Counted from the stretch's first letter, positions 44,154 through 52,919 are shown. The stretch is 64,000 bases of DNA from Gordonia shandongensis DSM 45094 (GCF_000423025.1 NZ_AUHE01000017.1:1-64000); one strand, 5' to 3'. The notes: a model not told the origin generated them from the letters alone. A program made the numbers and translations.

Positions 44154-44599
44154 GGTTGCTCGAATCGGTCGAGGTGGGTGGACAGGTGCGTCATGGTGTC
44201 GGCGAGCGGTCCCCACGCGTCGTCGGGGACCGCGGTGAAGAACAGCTCGTCGACGTCGGCGACGTGGGCGGGTGCCGCTGCCTCGAACGCCGCGGTGCCC
44301 GCCTCGGTGAGGATCGCGTAGCTTCCGCGACGGTCCTCGCGTGCGGGTTCGCGCCGCAACCACCCCCGACGGCACAGGGCGTCGACCTGGTAGGAGAGGC
44401 GCGACGCCGAGAAGACCAGGTGTCGACGCAGTTCGTGCATGCGCAGTCGACGCCCCGGGCTCTCGTGGAGTCGGAGCAGGAGGTGGTATTCGTGCAGGCT
44501 CATGCCGGCGTCGCGCAGCCGCCGGTCGAGCTCGATCTGCAGGCGGGCGGAGTTCTCGATGAACATCCGCCACGCCGCGGTGCGCACGTCGTCGGACAT
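44150..44599 (-). CDS. MarR-family regulator between two pirins
   Basis: 149 aa. Winged HTH about 35-105 (EYHLLLRLHESPGRRLRMHELRRHL in part, FSASRLSYQVDALCRRGW, wing REPAREDRRG). Start shares a base with the upstream pirin stop (TGATG) and its stop overlaps the downstream pirin start (ATGA), so all three are co-translated. A GTTCA-N4-TGAAC palindrome upstream of the operon is its likely operator. Confidence 0.88.
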   Translation of the reverse strand: MSDDVRTAAWRMFIENSARLQIELDRRLRDAGMSLHEYHLLLRLHESPGRRLRMHELRRHLVFSASRLSYQVDALCRRGWLRREPAREDRRGSYAILTEAGTAAFEAAAPAHVADVDELFFTAVPDDAWGPLADTMTHLSTHLDRFEQP

Positions 44600-45567
44600 C
44601 AGCGCGTGTGCGGTGTCAGTGCGTCCGGTGGGACGACGCCGAATCGCCCAGACCGGTAGTCCTCGAGGGCTTCGACGAGCTGTTCGCGGGTGTTCATCAC
44701 GAAGGGACCGTACTGCGCCACGGGCTCCCGGATCGGGCGGCCGCCGAGGAGGAGCACCTCCATGGCGGGCCGGTGCGAGTCCTGGCCGTCGTCGGCGGCG
44801 ACGCTCAGGTGGTCGCCGGTTCCGAGGACCGCGAGTTGCCCCTGGTGGACGGGTCGCTGCTCGTCGCCGACGGTGCCGCGGCCGGACAGGACGTACACCA
44901 GCGCGTTGAAGTCGGCACGCCACGGCGTCGACAGGCGGGCGCCCGGCGCGACGGTGGCGTGGGCGAAGGTGATCGGCGTGTGGGTGGCTCCGGGGCCGGT
45001 GTGCCCGTCGATCTCGCCGGCGATCAGCCGGACGAGCGTGCCGGCGTCGTCGGACGACAGGAGCTCCACGTGCCCGCTCTCCAGGTTCTGGTACCTCGGC
45101 GTGAGGAACTTGTCGGAGGCGGGGAGATTCACCCACAGTTGGACGCCGTGGAACAGACCGCCGGAGTCGACGAGCTCCACGGGCGGGGTCTCGATGTGCA
45201 GAATTCCCGACCCCGCGGTCATCCACTGGGTGGCGCCGTTCTCGATGACGCCGCCGCCACCGGTGGAGTCCTGGTGCGCGAAACGTCCGTCGATCATGTA
45301 GGTGACGGTCTCGAATCCGCGGTGCGGATGCCAGTCGGTGCCGCGGGGCTGCCCCGGTTCGTAATCGACCTCGCCCATCTGGTCCATGTGGATGAACGGG
45401 TCGAGGAGTCGGGGGTGGACGCCGGCGAAGGCGCGGACGACGGGGAAGCCCTCACCCTCGAATCCGTGCGGTCCGGTCGTGATGCCGGTGACCGGGCGGC
45501 CCACGCTGTCGGGGCCGGGGCGGCTGATGCGGGGCAGGGTGAGGGTGTCGGCGGTGACGGCGGGCAT
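44599..45567 (-). CDS. pirin-family cupin protein (2)
   Basis: 322 aa. Ligand motif DWHPHRGFETVTYMIDG near 80 and later HIETPP in place of the common His-Ser-Glu; C-terminal cupin and a tail ending PHTR. Only distantly like the other pirin of this operon, so the pair is not a recent duplication. First gene of the operon; start ATG 45567, 59 bp downstream of the palindrome. Confidence 0.88.
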   Translation of the reverse strand: MPAVTADTLTLPRISRPGPDSVGRPVTGITTGPHGFEGEGFPVVRAFAGVHPRLLDPFIHMDQMGEVDYEPGQPRGTDWHPHRGFETVTYMIDGRFAHQDSTGGGGVIENGATQWMTAGSGILHIETPPVELVDSGGLFHGVQLWVNLPASDKFLTPRYQNLESGHVELLSSDDAGTLVRLIAGEIDGHTGPGATHTPITFAHATVAPGARLSTPWRADFNALVYVLSGRGTVGDEQRPVHQGQLAVLGTGDHLSVAADDGQDSHRPAMEVLLLGGRPIREPVAQYGPFVMNTREQLVEALEDYRSGRFGVVPPDALTPHTR

Positions 45568-45625
45568 GGTGTCCTCCTTCGGGGAGTCCCGCCTCGCGGG
45601 TCTCCCTGGCTGCGCGTCCAGTTTA

Positions 45626-45639
45626 GTTCAGATTTGAAC
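45626..45639. promoter_or_regulatory. candidate MarR operator of pirin operon
   Basis: GTTCA-GATT-TGAAC, perfect 5-bp arms within an AT-rich patch (TTTAGTTCAGATTTGAACG) 59 bp upstream of the first pirin gene. Typical size and composition for a MarR site. Confidence 0.65.
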
Positions 45640-45701
45640 GACTGTGGTCGGCTCAACACGCATATCCGAGGTTTCATTCCCCGACAGCGCACGAAGCGTC
45701 A

Positions 45702-45707
45702 TACTCT
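45702..45707 (+). promoter_or_regulatory. -10 hexamer, leaderless
   Basis: TACTCT, 6 nt before ATG 45714, with no RBS between; standard leaderless geometry. Confidence 0.55.
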
Positions 45708-45713
45708 GGGGCC

Positions 45714-46127
45714 ATGGCCATCAATCCGATCGTCGACCGTCCCGGGCGCGGCAACGACCGTCAGCGTCTGCGCAAACTCGCGCAGGCGGCGCTCAACGCC
45801 GACCAGACGGTCGATCAGGTCGAGGGCATCGTCGGCGACATCGGCCCGGTCCTGGCCTCGATGGGCGCCACGATCGAGGGGCTCGACTCCACGATCGACA
45901 GGTTGAACGTGACGCTCGACCAGATGAACACGACGATCGCGAAGGTCGACGACACCGTGCTGCGCATGGCGAGCGTCGTCTCGCGCCTCGAAACCGTCAC
46001 CGGTCGGGTCGAGGCCGTCGTCGCCGTCGCCGAACAGGCCCTCAAACCCCTCACGATGCTCGAGTCGGCCGGCCACACGATCGAAGCCGTCGGTCGGGGC
46101 GTGGCATCCCGATTCGGGATCCGCTGA
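45714..46127 (+). CDS. small coiled-coil protein, unknown
   Basis: 137 aa. Residues 25-115 show heptad-like hydrophobic spacing with many Thr/Asp/Asn (IEGLDSTIDRLNVTLDQM, KVDDTVLRMASVVSRLE), predicting a long helical hairpin or coiled coil; no membrane helix or Cys. The C-terminus is basic (VASRFGIR). Ten bp before the monoacylglycerol lipase gene, so likely co-transcribed; could be a lipid-droplet or membrane-surface protein, but this is a guess. Confidence 0.7.
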   Translation: MAINPIVDRPGRGNDRQRLRKLAQAALNADQTVDQVEGIVGDIGPVLASMGATIEGLDSTIDRLNVTLDQMNTTIAKVDDTVLRMASVVSRLETVTGRVEAVVAVAEQALKPLTMLESAGHTIEAVGRGVASRFGIR

Positions 46128-46137
46128 GCGACGCACC

Positions 46138-46968
46138 GTGAGATCCCAGACCCTCGCCGTGACCGGTCGTCACGGCATCGAGATCGTCTACGACGTCCAC
46201 CGCCCCGGGGCCGAACCCGTGGGCGTGGTCGTTCTGAGCCACGGGCTCGGCGAGCACGCGCAGCGCTACCTGCACGTCGCGGCCGCGCTGACCGGACTCG
46301 GCTACCTCGTGGTGGCCCCCGACCACGCGGGGCATGGACGATCCGGCGGTCGCCGACTGGCGGTCGTCGACTTCGCGGACTTCGCCGCCGACCTGCAGAC
46401 CGTCGTCGACGCGGTGGACCGCGGGGGACGGCCGACCTTCCTGCTCGGACACAGCATGGGCGGCGCGATCGCCCTCGACTACGCGCTCGACCGGCCCGAC
46501 GCCCTCGACGGGCTCGTCCTCTCCGGTGCCGCGGTGACCCCGGGGTCGGACATGCCGACGGTCCTCGTGAAGCTGGCACCGCTCCTCGGCCGACTGCTGC
46601 CGCGCCTGCCGGCGACGACGTTGTCGGCGTCCGGTGTGAGTCGCGATCCGCGGGTCGTCGCCGAGTACGAGGCCGATCCGCTGGTGTGGCACGGCAAGAT
46701 CCCCGCGGGTCTCGGCGGCGCACTCGTCGCGATGATGGGCACGTTCCCGGCGCGGCTGCCGTCGCTGCGGATGCCGGTGTTGGCGCTGCACGGCGGTGCG
46801 GACACCCTGGTCGACCCGGAGGGGACGCGGATGGTGGGCCGCCTCGCGGGCGGCGACGATGTGACCACCCGCATCTACGACGGCCTCTACCACGAGATCC
46901 TCAACGAGCCCGAGCGCGACGCCGTCCTGCACGATGTGACCGACTGGATCGAGTCTCACCGCCGGTGA
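46138..46968 (+). CDS. monoacylglycerol lipase (Rv0183-like)
   Basis: 276 aa alpha/beta hydrolase. SHGLGEHAQRY oxyanion region near 35, DHAGHGRSGG near 62, nucleophile LGHSMGG near 104, Asp in HGGADTLVDPEG near 220 and His in GLYHEILNEPER near 251. The HGLGEH, GHGRSGG and YHEILNEPER motifs are characteristic of monoglyceride lipases such as Rv0183. It releases a fatty acid and glycerol from monoacylglycerol. GTG start at 46138. Confidence 0.9.
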   Translation: MRSQTLAVTGRHGIEIVYDVHRPGAEPVGVVVLSHGLGEHAQRYLHVAAALTGLGYLVVAPDHAGHGRSGGRRLAVVDFADFAADLQTVVDAVDRGGRPTFLLGHSMGGAIALDYALDRPDALDGLVLSGAAVTPGSDMPTVLVKLAPLLGRLLPRLPATTLSASGVSRDPRVVAEYEADPLVWHGKIPAGLGGALVAMMGTFPARLPSLRMPVLALHGGADTLVDPEGTRMVGRLAGGDDVTTRIYDGLYHEILNEPERDAVLHDVTDWIESHRR

Positions 46969-46978
46969 CGGTGCGCGC

Positions 46979-48757
46979 TCAGAGCCAGGCGGGATCGGTG
47001 TCGAGGGTCGTGCGGTCCAGGGAGGCCAGCAGCTCGAACCGCGGTCCGACCGCGGGCAGCTCGTAGGCGAAGAAGTACCGGGCAGCGGCCCGTTTACCGG
47101 CGTAGAAGGAACCCTCGTCGGCGGCCGCGAGGAACTGGTCGAGCCACAGCCACGCGACGACGACGTGGCCCGCGGCCTCGAGGTAGACGGTGGCATTCGC
47201 CAGTGCCAGCTCGGGATCGCCGGGCGCCCAGAGTGCGGCCGTGACCTCCGCCAGGCGGGTCGTCGCGGTGTGCAGGCGGTCGGCCATGGCGGCGGCCTCG
47301 CCGCCGGCGGTGCGGCCCCGCTCGGTCGTCTCACCGATCGTCGCGACCAGGAGCGCCAGTCCGCGACCGCCGTCCATCACCACTTTTCGACCCAGCAGAT
47401 CCAGACCGTGGATCCCGTGGGCGCCCTCGTGGATCGGGTTGAGCCTGTTGTCGCGATAGAACTGCTCCACGTCGAACTCGGTGGTGTAGCCGTAGCCGCC
47501 GTGCACCTGGATCGCGAGGCTGTTGGCCTCCAGACACCATTGACTCGGCCAGCTCTTGGCGATCGGCGTGAGGACCTCCAGCAGCAGGTGTGCGCGCTCC
47601 CGGTCGGCGGTGGCGGGTGCGGTCTGCTCCTCGTCGAGCAGATGGGCGCAGTACAACCCGAGCGCGAGGGCGCCCTCCACGTACGACTTCTGCGCGAGCA
47701 GCATGCGGGTGACATCGGCGTGCTCGATGATCGGGACGGGGGCCGACGACGGGTCCTTCGCGGTGACAGGCCGTCCCTGCGTGCGGGTCTTGGCGTACTC
47801 CAACGACTTCCGATAACCCGCATGGCCGAGCGCTGTCGCGAGGAAGCCGACGCCGATCCGCGCCTCGTTCATCATGGAGAACATGTAGGCGAGACCGCGG
47901 TGCGATTCGCCGACGAGATAGCCGACGGCGCCGGGTTCGGCGGCCGGCGCGTGCGTGCCGTCGCCGAAGTTCAGCAGGGTGTTCGTGGTGCCGCGATTGC
48001 CCATCTTGTGGTTCAGGCCCACCAGCGCGACGTCGTTGCGGGTGCCGTCCGGCAGGAACTTGGGGACGATGAACAGCGAGATCCCCTTGACCCCCGGACC
48101 GCCGCCGGGTGCCTTCGCCAGCACCAGATGGACGATGTTCTCGGTGAGCTCGTGATCGCCGCCCGAGATCCACATCTTGGTGCCGCTGATCCGCCACGTG
48201 CCGTCGTCGGCGGGCGTCGCCTTGGTGGTGATGTCCGCGAGGGACGATCCGGCCTGCGGTTCCGAGAGGCACATCGTGCCGAAGAACCGGCCCGCCAGCT
48301 GCGGACGCACCCAGGTGTCGATCTGCTCGGGTGTGCCGTACTTCGCCAGCAGGTTCGCGTTCCCGACCGTGAGGAAGGCGTACGACGTGGTCGCGGCGTT
48401 CGCGGCCTGGAAGAACGTCGTCGCCGCGCGGGCGACGGTGTTCGGCAGCGCCATGCCGCCGATCTCCTCGTCGAATGTCGCCGCGATGAGCCCGGCCTCC
48501 GACAGCGCGGCCAGGGCCTCGCCGATCTCGTCGATCAGGACGACGCGGCCGTCGTCGGCGATCCGCGGTTCGATCCGGTCGGCCTTCTTGTTGTGCGGTG
48601 CGAACTTCTTGGTCGCGATGTCCTCGCTGAGGTCGAGGACGGCGTCGAACGTCTCACGGGAGTGTTCGACGAACCGCTCGCGGCCGGTGAGATCGTCGAC
48701 GCCCAACCATTCGTAGAGCAGGAAGTCGACGTCGCGGCGGGAGAGATGCTCGGTCAT
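46979..48757 (-). CDS. acyl-CoA dehydrogenase, long form
   Basis: 592 aa, longer than the usual 380-400 because of an N-terminal extension and a C-terminal ACAD-like domain (after about 460). FAD/substrate motifs: CLSEPQAGSSLAD near 165, KMWISGGDHEL near 195, IQVHGGYGYTTEFDVEQFYRD near 420. It oxidises acyl-CoA thioesters at the alpha-beta bond in beta-oxidation. Last of a small-ORF/SDR/ACAD series on the minus strand, 24 bp after the SDR. ATG 48757. Confidence 0.93.
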   Translation of the reverse strand: MTEHLSRRDVDFLLYEWLGVDDLTGRERFVEHSRETFDAVLDLSEDIATKKFAPHNKKADRIEPRIADDGRVVLIDEIGEALAALSEAGLIAATFDEEIGGMALPNTVARAATTFFQAANAATTSYAFLTVGNANLLAKYGTPEQIDTWVRPQLAGRFFGTMCLSEPQAGSSLADITTKATPADDGTWRISGTKMWISGGDHELTENIVHLVLAKAPGGGPGVKGISLFIVPKFLPDGTRNDVALVGLNHKMGNRGTTNTLLNFGDGTHAPAAEPGAVGYLVGESHRGLAYMFSMMNEARIGVGFLATALGHAGYRKSLEYAKTRTQGRPVTAKDPSSAPVPIIEHADVTRMLLAQKSYVEGALALGLYCAHLLDEEQTAPATADRERAHLLLEVLTPIAKSWPSQWCLEANSLAIQVHGGYGYTTEFDVEQFYRDNRLNPIHEGAHGIHGLDLLGRKVVMDGGRGLALLVATIGETTERGRTAGGEAAAMADRLHTATTRLAEVTAALWAPGDPELALANATVYLEAAGHVVVAWLWLDQFLAAADEGSFYAGKRAAARYFFAYELPAVGPRFELLASLDRTTLDTDPAWL

Positions 48758-48781
48758 GGTGTCGGGGCTACTTCGGGCCGG

Positions 48782-49639
48782 TCAGATGCCCACGCGGCCG
48801 ATGATGCGGCCGACGGCGCGCGGTGACAGCGCGGACACCCCGCGGAGGATCACCGCGTATCGCGGATACACTTCGGCGGCCCCGGAGTCGACGGCGTCGA
48901 GCAGCCAGTCTGCGGCCTGGTCGCTGGTGAGGGCGGGGGCGGTGTCGTAGTCGGCGGTCGGCGCGATCATCGGCGTCCGCACCAGCGGGAAGCCGGCGTT
49001 GGTGACGCGGACGCCGGTGCCATCGCATTCGGCGTCCAGCGACCGGCCGAAGGCGGCGAGTGCCGACTTGGAGGCGTGATAGGCGCTGAACTTCGGCATC
49101 GATCCGGCGGTCACACCCCAGGTCACCACGTTGACGATGTGGCCGCGGCCGGCGTCGATCATCGCGGGCAGCAGCCCGAGGATGAGACGGACGGGGCCGA
49201 AGTAGTTCAACGCCATGGTGCGTTCGTAGTCGTGGAAGCGGTCGACGGTGTCGATCACGGGTCGACGGATCGACCGACCGGCGTTGTTGACCAGGACGTC
49301 CGGCGGTCCGAAACGGTCGAGGATCGTCTCGGCGAGGCGTGCGGCGTCGGCGGTGTCGGAGAGATCTGCGGTGACTGCGACGGCGTGCCCGCCGTCGTCG
49401 GCGATCGAGCCGCACACGGACTGCAGGGCGTCGAGGTGGCGGGCCACCGCGATCACCGTCGCGCCGCGCTGCGCGAAACGGTGTGCGGCGGCTTCGCCGA
49501 TGCCGGACGAGGCGCCCGTGACGACGATCGTCGCGCCGGTCAGATCGCGCGTTCCGCCGCCCAGGAGGTGCCGAAGTCCGTGAAGGGTCCGGGGCGGGTT
49601 CAGCAGCGCGTTCACGACGGCGTTCATCGCGGGGGTCAC
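48782..49639 (-). CDS. short-chain dehydrogenase/reductase
   Basis: 285 aa. VTGASSGIGEAA near 42, NNAGRSI near 115, and YHASK near 190. The Ser position lies in VNVVTWGVT, where Thr or a nearby residue seems to replace the usual Ser, a point worth checking. GTG 49639 overlaps the stop of the 53-aa ORF (GTGA); ATG 49627 is an alternative start. Probably co-transcribed with the acyl-CoA dehydrogenase. Confidence 0.85.
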   Translation of the reverse strand: MTPAMNAVVNALLNPPRTLHGLRHLLGGGTRDLTGATIVVTGASSGIGEAAAHRFAQRGATVIAVARHLDALQSVCGSIADDGGHAVAVTADLSDTADAARLAETILDRFGPPDVLVNNAGRSIRRPVIDTVDRFHDYERTMALNYFGPVRLILGLLPAMIDAGRGHIVNVVTWGVTAGSMPKFSAYHASKSALAAFGRSLDAECDGTGVRVTNAGFPLVRTPMIAPTADYDTAPALTSDQAADWLLDAVDSGAAEVYPRYAVILRGVSALSPRAVGRIIGRVGI

Positions 49640-49797
49640 TTGTACTTCTTGATCACCTGCAGGGCTTCCTCTGCATCGACGTTCTTGGCGACCAGCTTGC
49701 CGTTCTTGACCTTGCGAATGCTGTACAGGTCAGCCTTCTTCGCGTTCGCGACGTGGAGCCCGGCCTTCTTTGCCTTCTTGTTCAGATCTTCCAGCAC
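49636..49797 (-). CDS. 53-aa lysine-rich protein coupled to SDR
   Basis: Starts GTG 49797 (VLEDLNKKAKKAG) and ends VDAEEALQVIKKYK. Eleven or more Lys residues, alternating helix/strand pattern (GLHVANAKKADLYSIRKV, KNGKLVAKNV) and no Cys. Base composition is lower in GC than neighbours because of AAG codons. The stop overlaps the SDR start by 4 bp. It reads as a genuine small protein; family and role unknown, though the basic KNGK turn would suit nucleic acid or acyl-carrier binding. Confidence 0.7.
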   Translation of the reverse strand: MLEDLNKKAKKAGLHVANAKKADLYSIRKVKNGKLVAKNVDAEEALQVIKKYK

Positions 49798-49840
49798 GCC
49801 TGGATGGTAGCGCCTTCAGGTGAACAGCTTCGACCGGTTG

Positions 49841-49883
49841 GCGGGGCGGGGACGCCGGCGGGCGGCGAGGGGGCCCGCCCCGC
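49841..49883 (-). terminator. terminator after GH5 gene
   Basis: GCGGGGCGGG (49841-49850) pairs exactly with CCCGCCCCGC (49874-49883), 13 bp downstream of the GH5 stop on the minus strand, and lies upstream of the small-ORF operon. Loop of 23 nt. Confidence 0.7.
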
Positions 49884-49895
49884 TGTCGGTCGCGG

Positions 49896-51335
49896 TCACT
49901 TCGCGGTGACGCGAACCCTCACCGGCGACGTCCCGTCCGCGCTGATCAGCAGTCGTCCGTCGCTGGTCACACGGTGTGTTCCGCCGTCGACGCGCACGGT
50001 GTACCCGCGCGGGTAGTGTCGCGAGGAGACGTAGACCACCGTGGGTGCCGACACCGAACGGTCGGGTCGGTAGGTGTAGTCGAAGGCGCCGGTGGTCGCG
50101 TCGAAGCTCAACGATTCGGGGCGGCCCGCCGTCGCCTGCGGATAGGTGCGCACCAGAAGTCGTCCGGCCTCGCCGGCGAGCGGGTCGGATCCGACCGTCG
50201 AGCCGGTGTACCGCGACGAGTAGTGCCAGTACATCCAGCCGACCCGACGGCTGTCGGCGCGGGTGAGGGTGCTGTTGAGGACCGTCGGGTCGCCGTCGCC
50301 GAATTCGGTGACGAGCGCGGGGCGTCCGGTGCGGGCGCGGAAGTCGTCGAGGTGGCGCCAGGTGAGGTCATGCTGCGGCGTGCACAGGGCTCGGAACTCC
50401 TCGGGGAGCCCGAGGTAGATCGCCAACTGGGAGGCGATGCAGTAGTCGTGGGGTGCGAACACCACGTTCGACGAGCGGATGGTCGAGCGTCCCAGATTCG
50501 ACGGCATCAGCTGGTTCCAGGTCACGTTCGGTTCCCAGTACACCGGCATGCGCGCGTCGGCGCCGCGGACGTAGCGGGTGAGCTTCTCCATGGCGCGCTG
50601 ATACTGGCGGTCGAAGACCGGGCAGCCGAATGGGAAGCACGTGGGCGCCGCGGTGCCGGGCCACGGTTCGTTGAGCAGCTCCACGCCCATCACGCCGCGG
50701 TGACCCTTGAGGGCGGACGTGAGTGCGGCGAGTGCGGTGCCCAGGTGGTCGAGGACGCCGTATCGGTTGGTCCAGACCTCGTCCCAGGCGAGGTTCATGC
50801 TCGGCATGATGTAGTACAGCGGGAAGCCGGGGTTCGGTTCGAGTTTCGAGGGCCGTGCCTTGATCGACCACGAAGGGAACCCGTTGCCGCCCCACACCGA
50901 CGACAGACCGTCCTGGTGGTTGTCGAGCAGTGTGCGGATGCCCTCGGCGGCCAGGGTGTCGACGACGTCGACGACGCGGTCGACGTACGCGGTGTCGACG
51001 CGGCCGCGGGTCGGCATCAGTCCGTCGAACGAGATTCCGAGGCGCACGGCGTTGAAGCCCTGGCGCGCGAGGTCCTTCGCGTCGCGGGCCGTGAGGGTCA
51101 GTCCGTCGCCGGGCTGGATGTAGGGGGCCTGTTTGTCGACGTTGTTGACGCCGTGGATGAGGACGGTGCGGCCGTGCTCGTCGACGATCCGCTCGCCGCG
51201 GGTGCCGAGGGGGCCGAGGAGGTCGCCGGTCGGCGCCGCGTCGGCGGGTCCGGGGACGGAGGTGACGACGGTGGCCGACACGGCGACGATGAGGGCGACT
51301 ATCGACGCCAGCGCGCGGCGGATCGATGAGGGCAT
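49896..51335 (-). CDS. secreted GH5 glycosidase, endoglycoceramidase-like
   Basis: 479 aa. Sec signal ending PADAAPTG (about 33), GH5 (beta/alpha)8 domain with acid/base Glu in ELLNEPWPG (about 230) and nucleophile Glu in LVTEFGDGD (about 345), conserved NHQDGLSS, and a C-terminal beta domain (about 395-479) as in endoglycoceramidases. Homologues in Rhodococcus release oligosaccharide from glycosphingolipid. Substrate here is inferred: glycolipid more likely than cellulose. ATG 51335 chosen for the signal peptide. Confidence 0.85.
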   Translation of the reverse strand: MPSSIRRALASIVALIVAVSATVVTSVPGPADAAPTGDLLGPLGTRGERIVDEHGRTVLIHGVNNVDKQAPYIQPGDGLTLTARDAKDLARQGFNAVRLGISFDGLMPTRGRVDTAYVDRVVDVVDTLAAEGIRTLLDNHQDGLSSVWGGNGFPSWSIKARPSKLEPNPGFPLYYIMPSMNLAWDEVWTNRYGVLDHLGTALAALTSALKGHRGVMGVELLNEPWPGTAAPTCFPFGCPVFDRQYQRAMEKLTRYVRGADARMPVYWEPNVTWNQLMPSNLGRSTIRSSNVVFAPHDYCIASQLAIYLGLPEEFRALCTPQHDLTWRHLDDFRARTGRPALVTEFGDGDPTVLNSTLTRADSRRVGWMYWHYSSRYTGSTVGSDPLAGEAGRLLVRTYPQATAGRPESLSFDATTGAFDYTYRPDRSVSAPTVVYVSSRHYPRGYTVRVDGGTHRVTSDGRLLISADGTSPVRVRVTAK

Positions 51336-51407
51336 GGCTTCTCCTTCGGCGGACTGTTGTGTTCGCCGTATCGTACGAATGATCGACCGCAATATGGGAC
51401 GGATGTC

Positions 51408-52151
51408 TCAAATTTGTCCGGGGGAATCGTCCGCGGGGGAATCGTTCCCCGGCGGACCCTCCAGGGCCGAGCGCAGGCGGTGCTCGAGGGCGGCGGTGCC
51501 CGCCGCGGGGAGATCGATCAGACCGTCCAGTTCCCGGCGCGCCCGCGCATAGGCCGCCTGCCGCTCCTCGGGAGAGGCGCCGTCGTCGGACGCGAGGTCG
51601 AGGAGCCGCCGAGCGCGAGCCAGCCGTTCCCGTTCGGCGGGGGCGAAATCGCCGCGGCGACGGCGACGCGCCTCCGCCTCGGCCACCTCGAGAGCGGCGC
51701 GGTACTCGTGCACGGCATCGCGGTAGGCCGCGACGGCGTCCGCGGCCGCGGCGTCGGCGGAGAGCTCATCGTCGGTCGGCCGCAGGAGTTCGGCCCGGGT
51801 GCGCGCCCGATGGAACTCCGCGGTGAGGGGCTCGCGCATGTCGATCAGCATCGGGTAGTCGATCACCGTCGCCAGATCGGTCTCGTAGGCGAACCACCGA
51901 TCGTCGGCGGCCCGATGCTCGGCCGTGCACCGAGCCAGGTCGCGCCGCAGCGCCTCGGCGTCGATCCGGCCGCGACCGGTGGCCTCGGCGGCCGCGATCC
52001 TCGCCTCCTGCTTGAGCCGGAACTTCTCCAACCGGCGCTCGGACCGTCGCTCGTTCCAGGCGGTGACCGCGCGGACGGCGCCCCCGATGGAGCCGCCGAA
52101 CACGAAGACCAGCCACCAGTACGAACCGATGAAACCGAGCAGCGCGTCCAC
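51408..52151 (-). CDS. membrane-anchored coiled-coil protein, unknown
   Basis: 247 aa. One N-terminal membrane helix (about 5-27, GSYWWLVFVFGGSIGGAV), then a mostly charged helical region with Arg/Glu/Ala coiled-coil patterns (ERRLEKFRLKQEARIAAAEA; RARRLLDLASDD) and a disordered Asp/Pro-rich tail. GTG 52151. No family recognised; the layout resembles scaffolds or SHOCT-like envelope proteins. Confidence 0.7.
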   Translation of the reverse strand: MDALLGFIGSYWWLVFVFGGSIGGAVRAVTAWNERRSERRLEKFRLKQEARIAAAEATGRGRIDAEALRRDLARCTAEHRAADDRWFAYETDLATVIDYPMLIDMREPLTAEFHRARTRAELLRPTDDELSADAAAADAVAAYRDAVHEYRAALEVAEAEARRRRRGDFAPAERERLARARRLLDLASDDGASPEERQAAYARARRELDGLIDLPAAGTAALEHRLRSALEGPPGNDSPADDSPGQI

Positions 52152-52224
52152 CCGTTCAGACTAGTGGCGGCCCGTCGGCGGCCGATGGAGAAACCGGGGG
52201 ATCTCGACACCCCGGAGAATTACC

Positions 52225-52275
52225 GCGATCTACAGCGATCTACAGGGGGGCTCCAGCGGGCTACAGCGATCTACA
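52225..52275. repeat. short CGATCTACAG repeats
   Basis: GCGATCTACAG at 52225-52235 and 52235-52245, and again at 52265-52275, with a degenerate copy between (CAGCGGGCTACAG). They overlap the TetR stop codon and run into the gap before the coiled-coil gene. Confidence 0.75.
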
Positions 52276-52909
52276 GGGGGAACCCGCGCTCCATGCAGTC
52301 CAGGGCGTCGAGGTACTCCTCGAGGTCGGGGAGCTCCTTCTCGCTGATGTCGACCATGTGGAACATCACGCCGGCCACCGCGGCCACGAAGACCCGCAGC
52401 CGCATCGAGTCGGGGTCGACGCCGAGGTACTCCGCGATCATCCCGGTGACCTCCGAGATCACCCGGTCGGACTCCAACTGGAACATCGCGCGCAGGGAGG
52501 GCTCGGCGCGCACGATGCGCAGCCGGTCGAGGTTGGAGGCCCACGGGTCGTCCACCTCGATCCGGTACATGCGCGTGAGGATCTCCCGCACCAGCGCGAA
52601 GTGATCGAGACCCGCGGGGATGGCCGCGAACGCCGCGGCCCGCTTCTCGTCGAGATCGTCGGAGACGATCACCTGTTCCTTCGACTGGAAGTACCGGAAG
52701 AAGGTCGTGTGCGAGACGTCGGCGGCGTCGGCGATCTGCGCCACCGTCGTCGCGTCGTAGCCCTGCGAGGTGAACAGGTCGATCGCGGCCGCGCGGATGT
52801 CCGCGCGCGTGCGGGCCTTCTGTCGTTCGCGCAGCCCCGGCCGCGTCTCGGGAGCCCGCGTCCCCGGAGCGCCGTGCTCCGGGGACGGGACCGTCTCGTC
52901 GGCGATCAT
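52271..52909 (-). CDS. TetR-family regulator downstream of MMPL exporter
   Basis: 212 aa. HTH about 34-82 (TRADIRAAAIDLFTSQGYDATT, VSHTTFFRYFQSKEQVIV) and a helical ligand domain. Starts 10 bp after the MMPL stop, so it is co-transcribed. A CTAAC-N4-GTTAG palindrome at the MMPL start is the likely operator, giving autoregulated, ligand-induced export. The C-terminal stop lies inside a short repeat. Confidence 0.87.
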   Translation of the reverse strand: MIADETVPSPEHGAPGTRAPETRPGLRERQKARTRADIRAAAIDLFTSQGYDATTVAQIADAADVSHTTFFRYFQSKEQVIVSDDLDEKRAAAFAAIPAGLDHFALVREILTRMYRIEVDDPWASNLDRLRIVRAEPSLRAMFQLESDRVISEVTGMIAEYLGVDPDSMRLRVFVAAVAGVMFHMVDISEKELPDLEEYLDALDCMERGFPL

Positions 52910-52919
52910 CGCTGAACGC

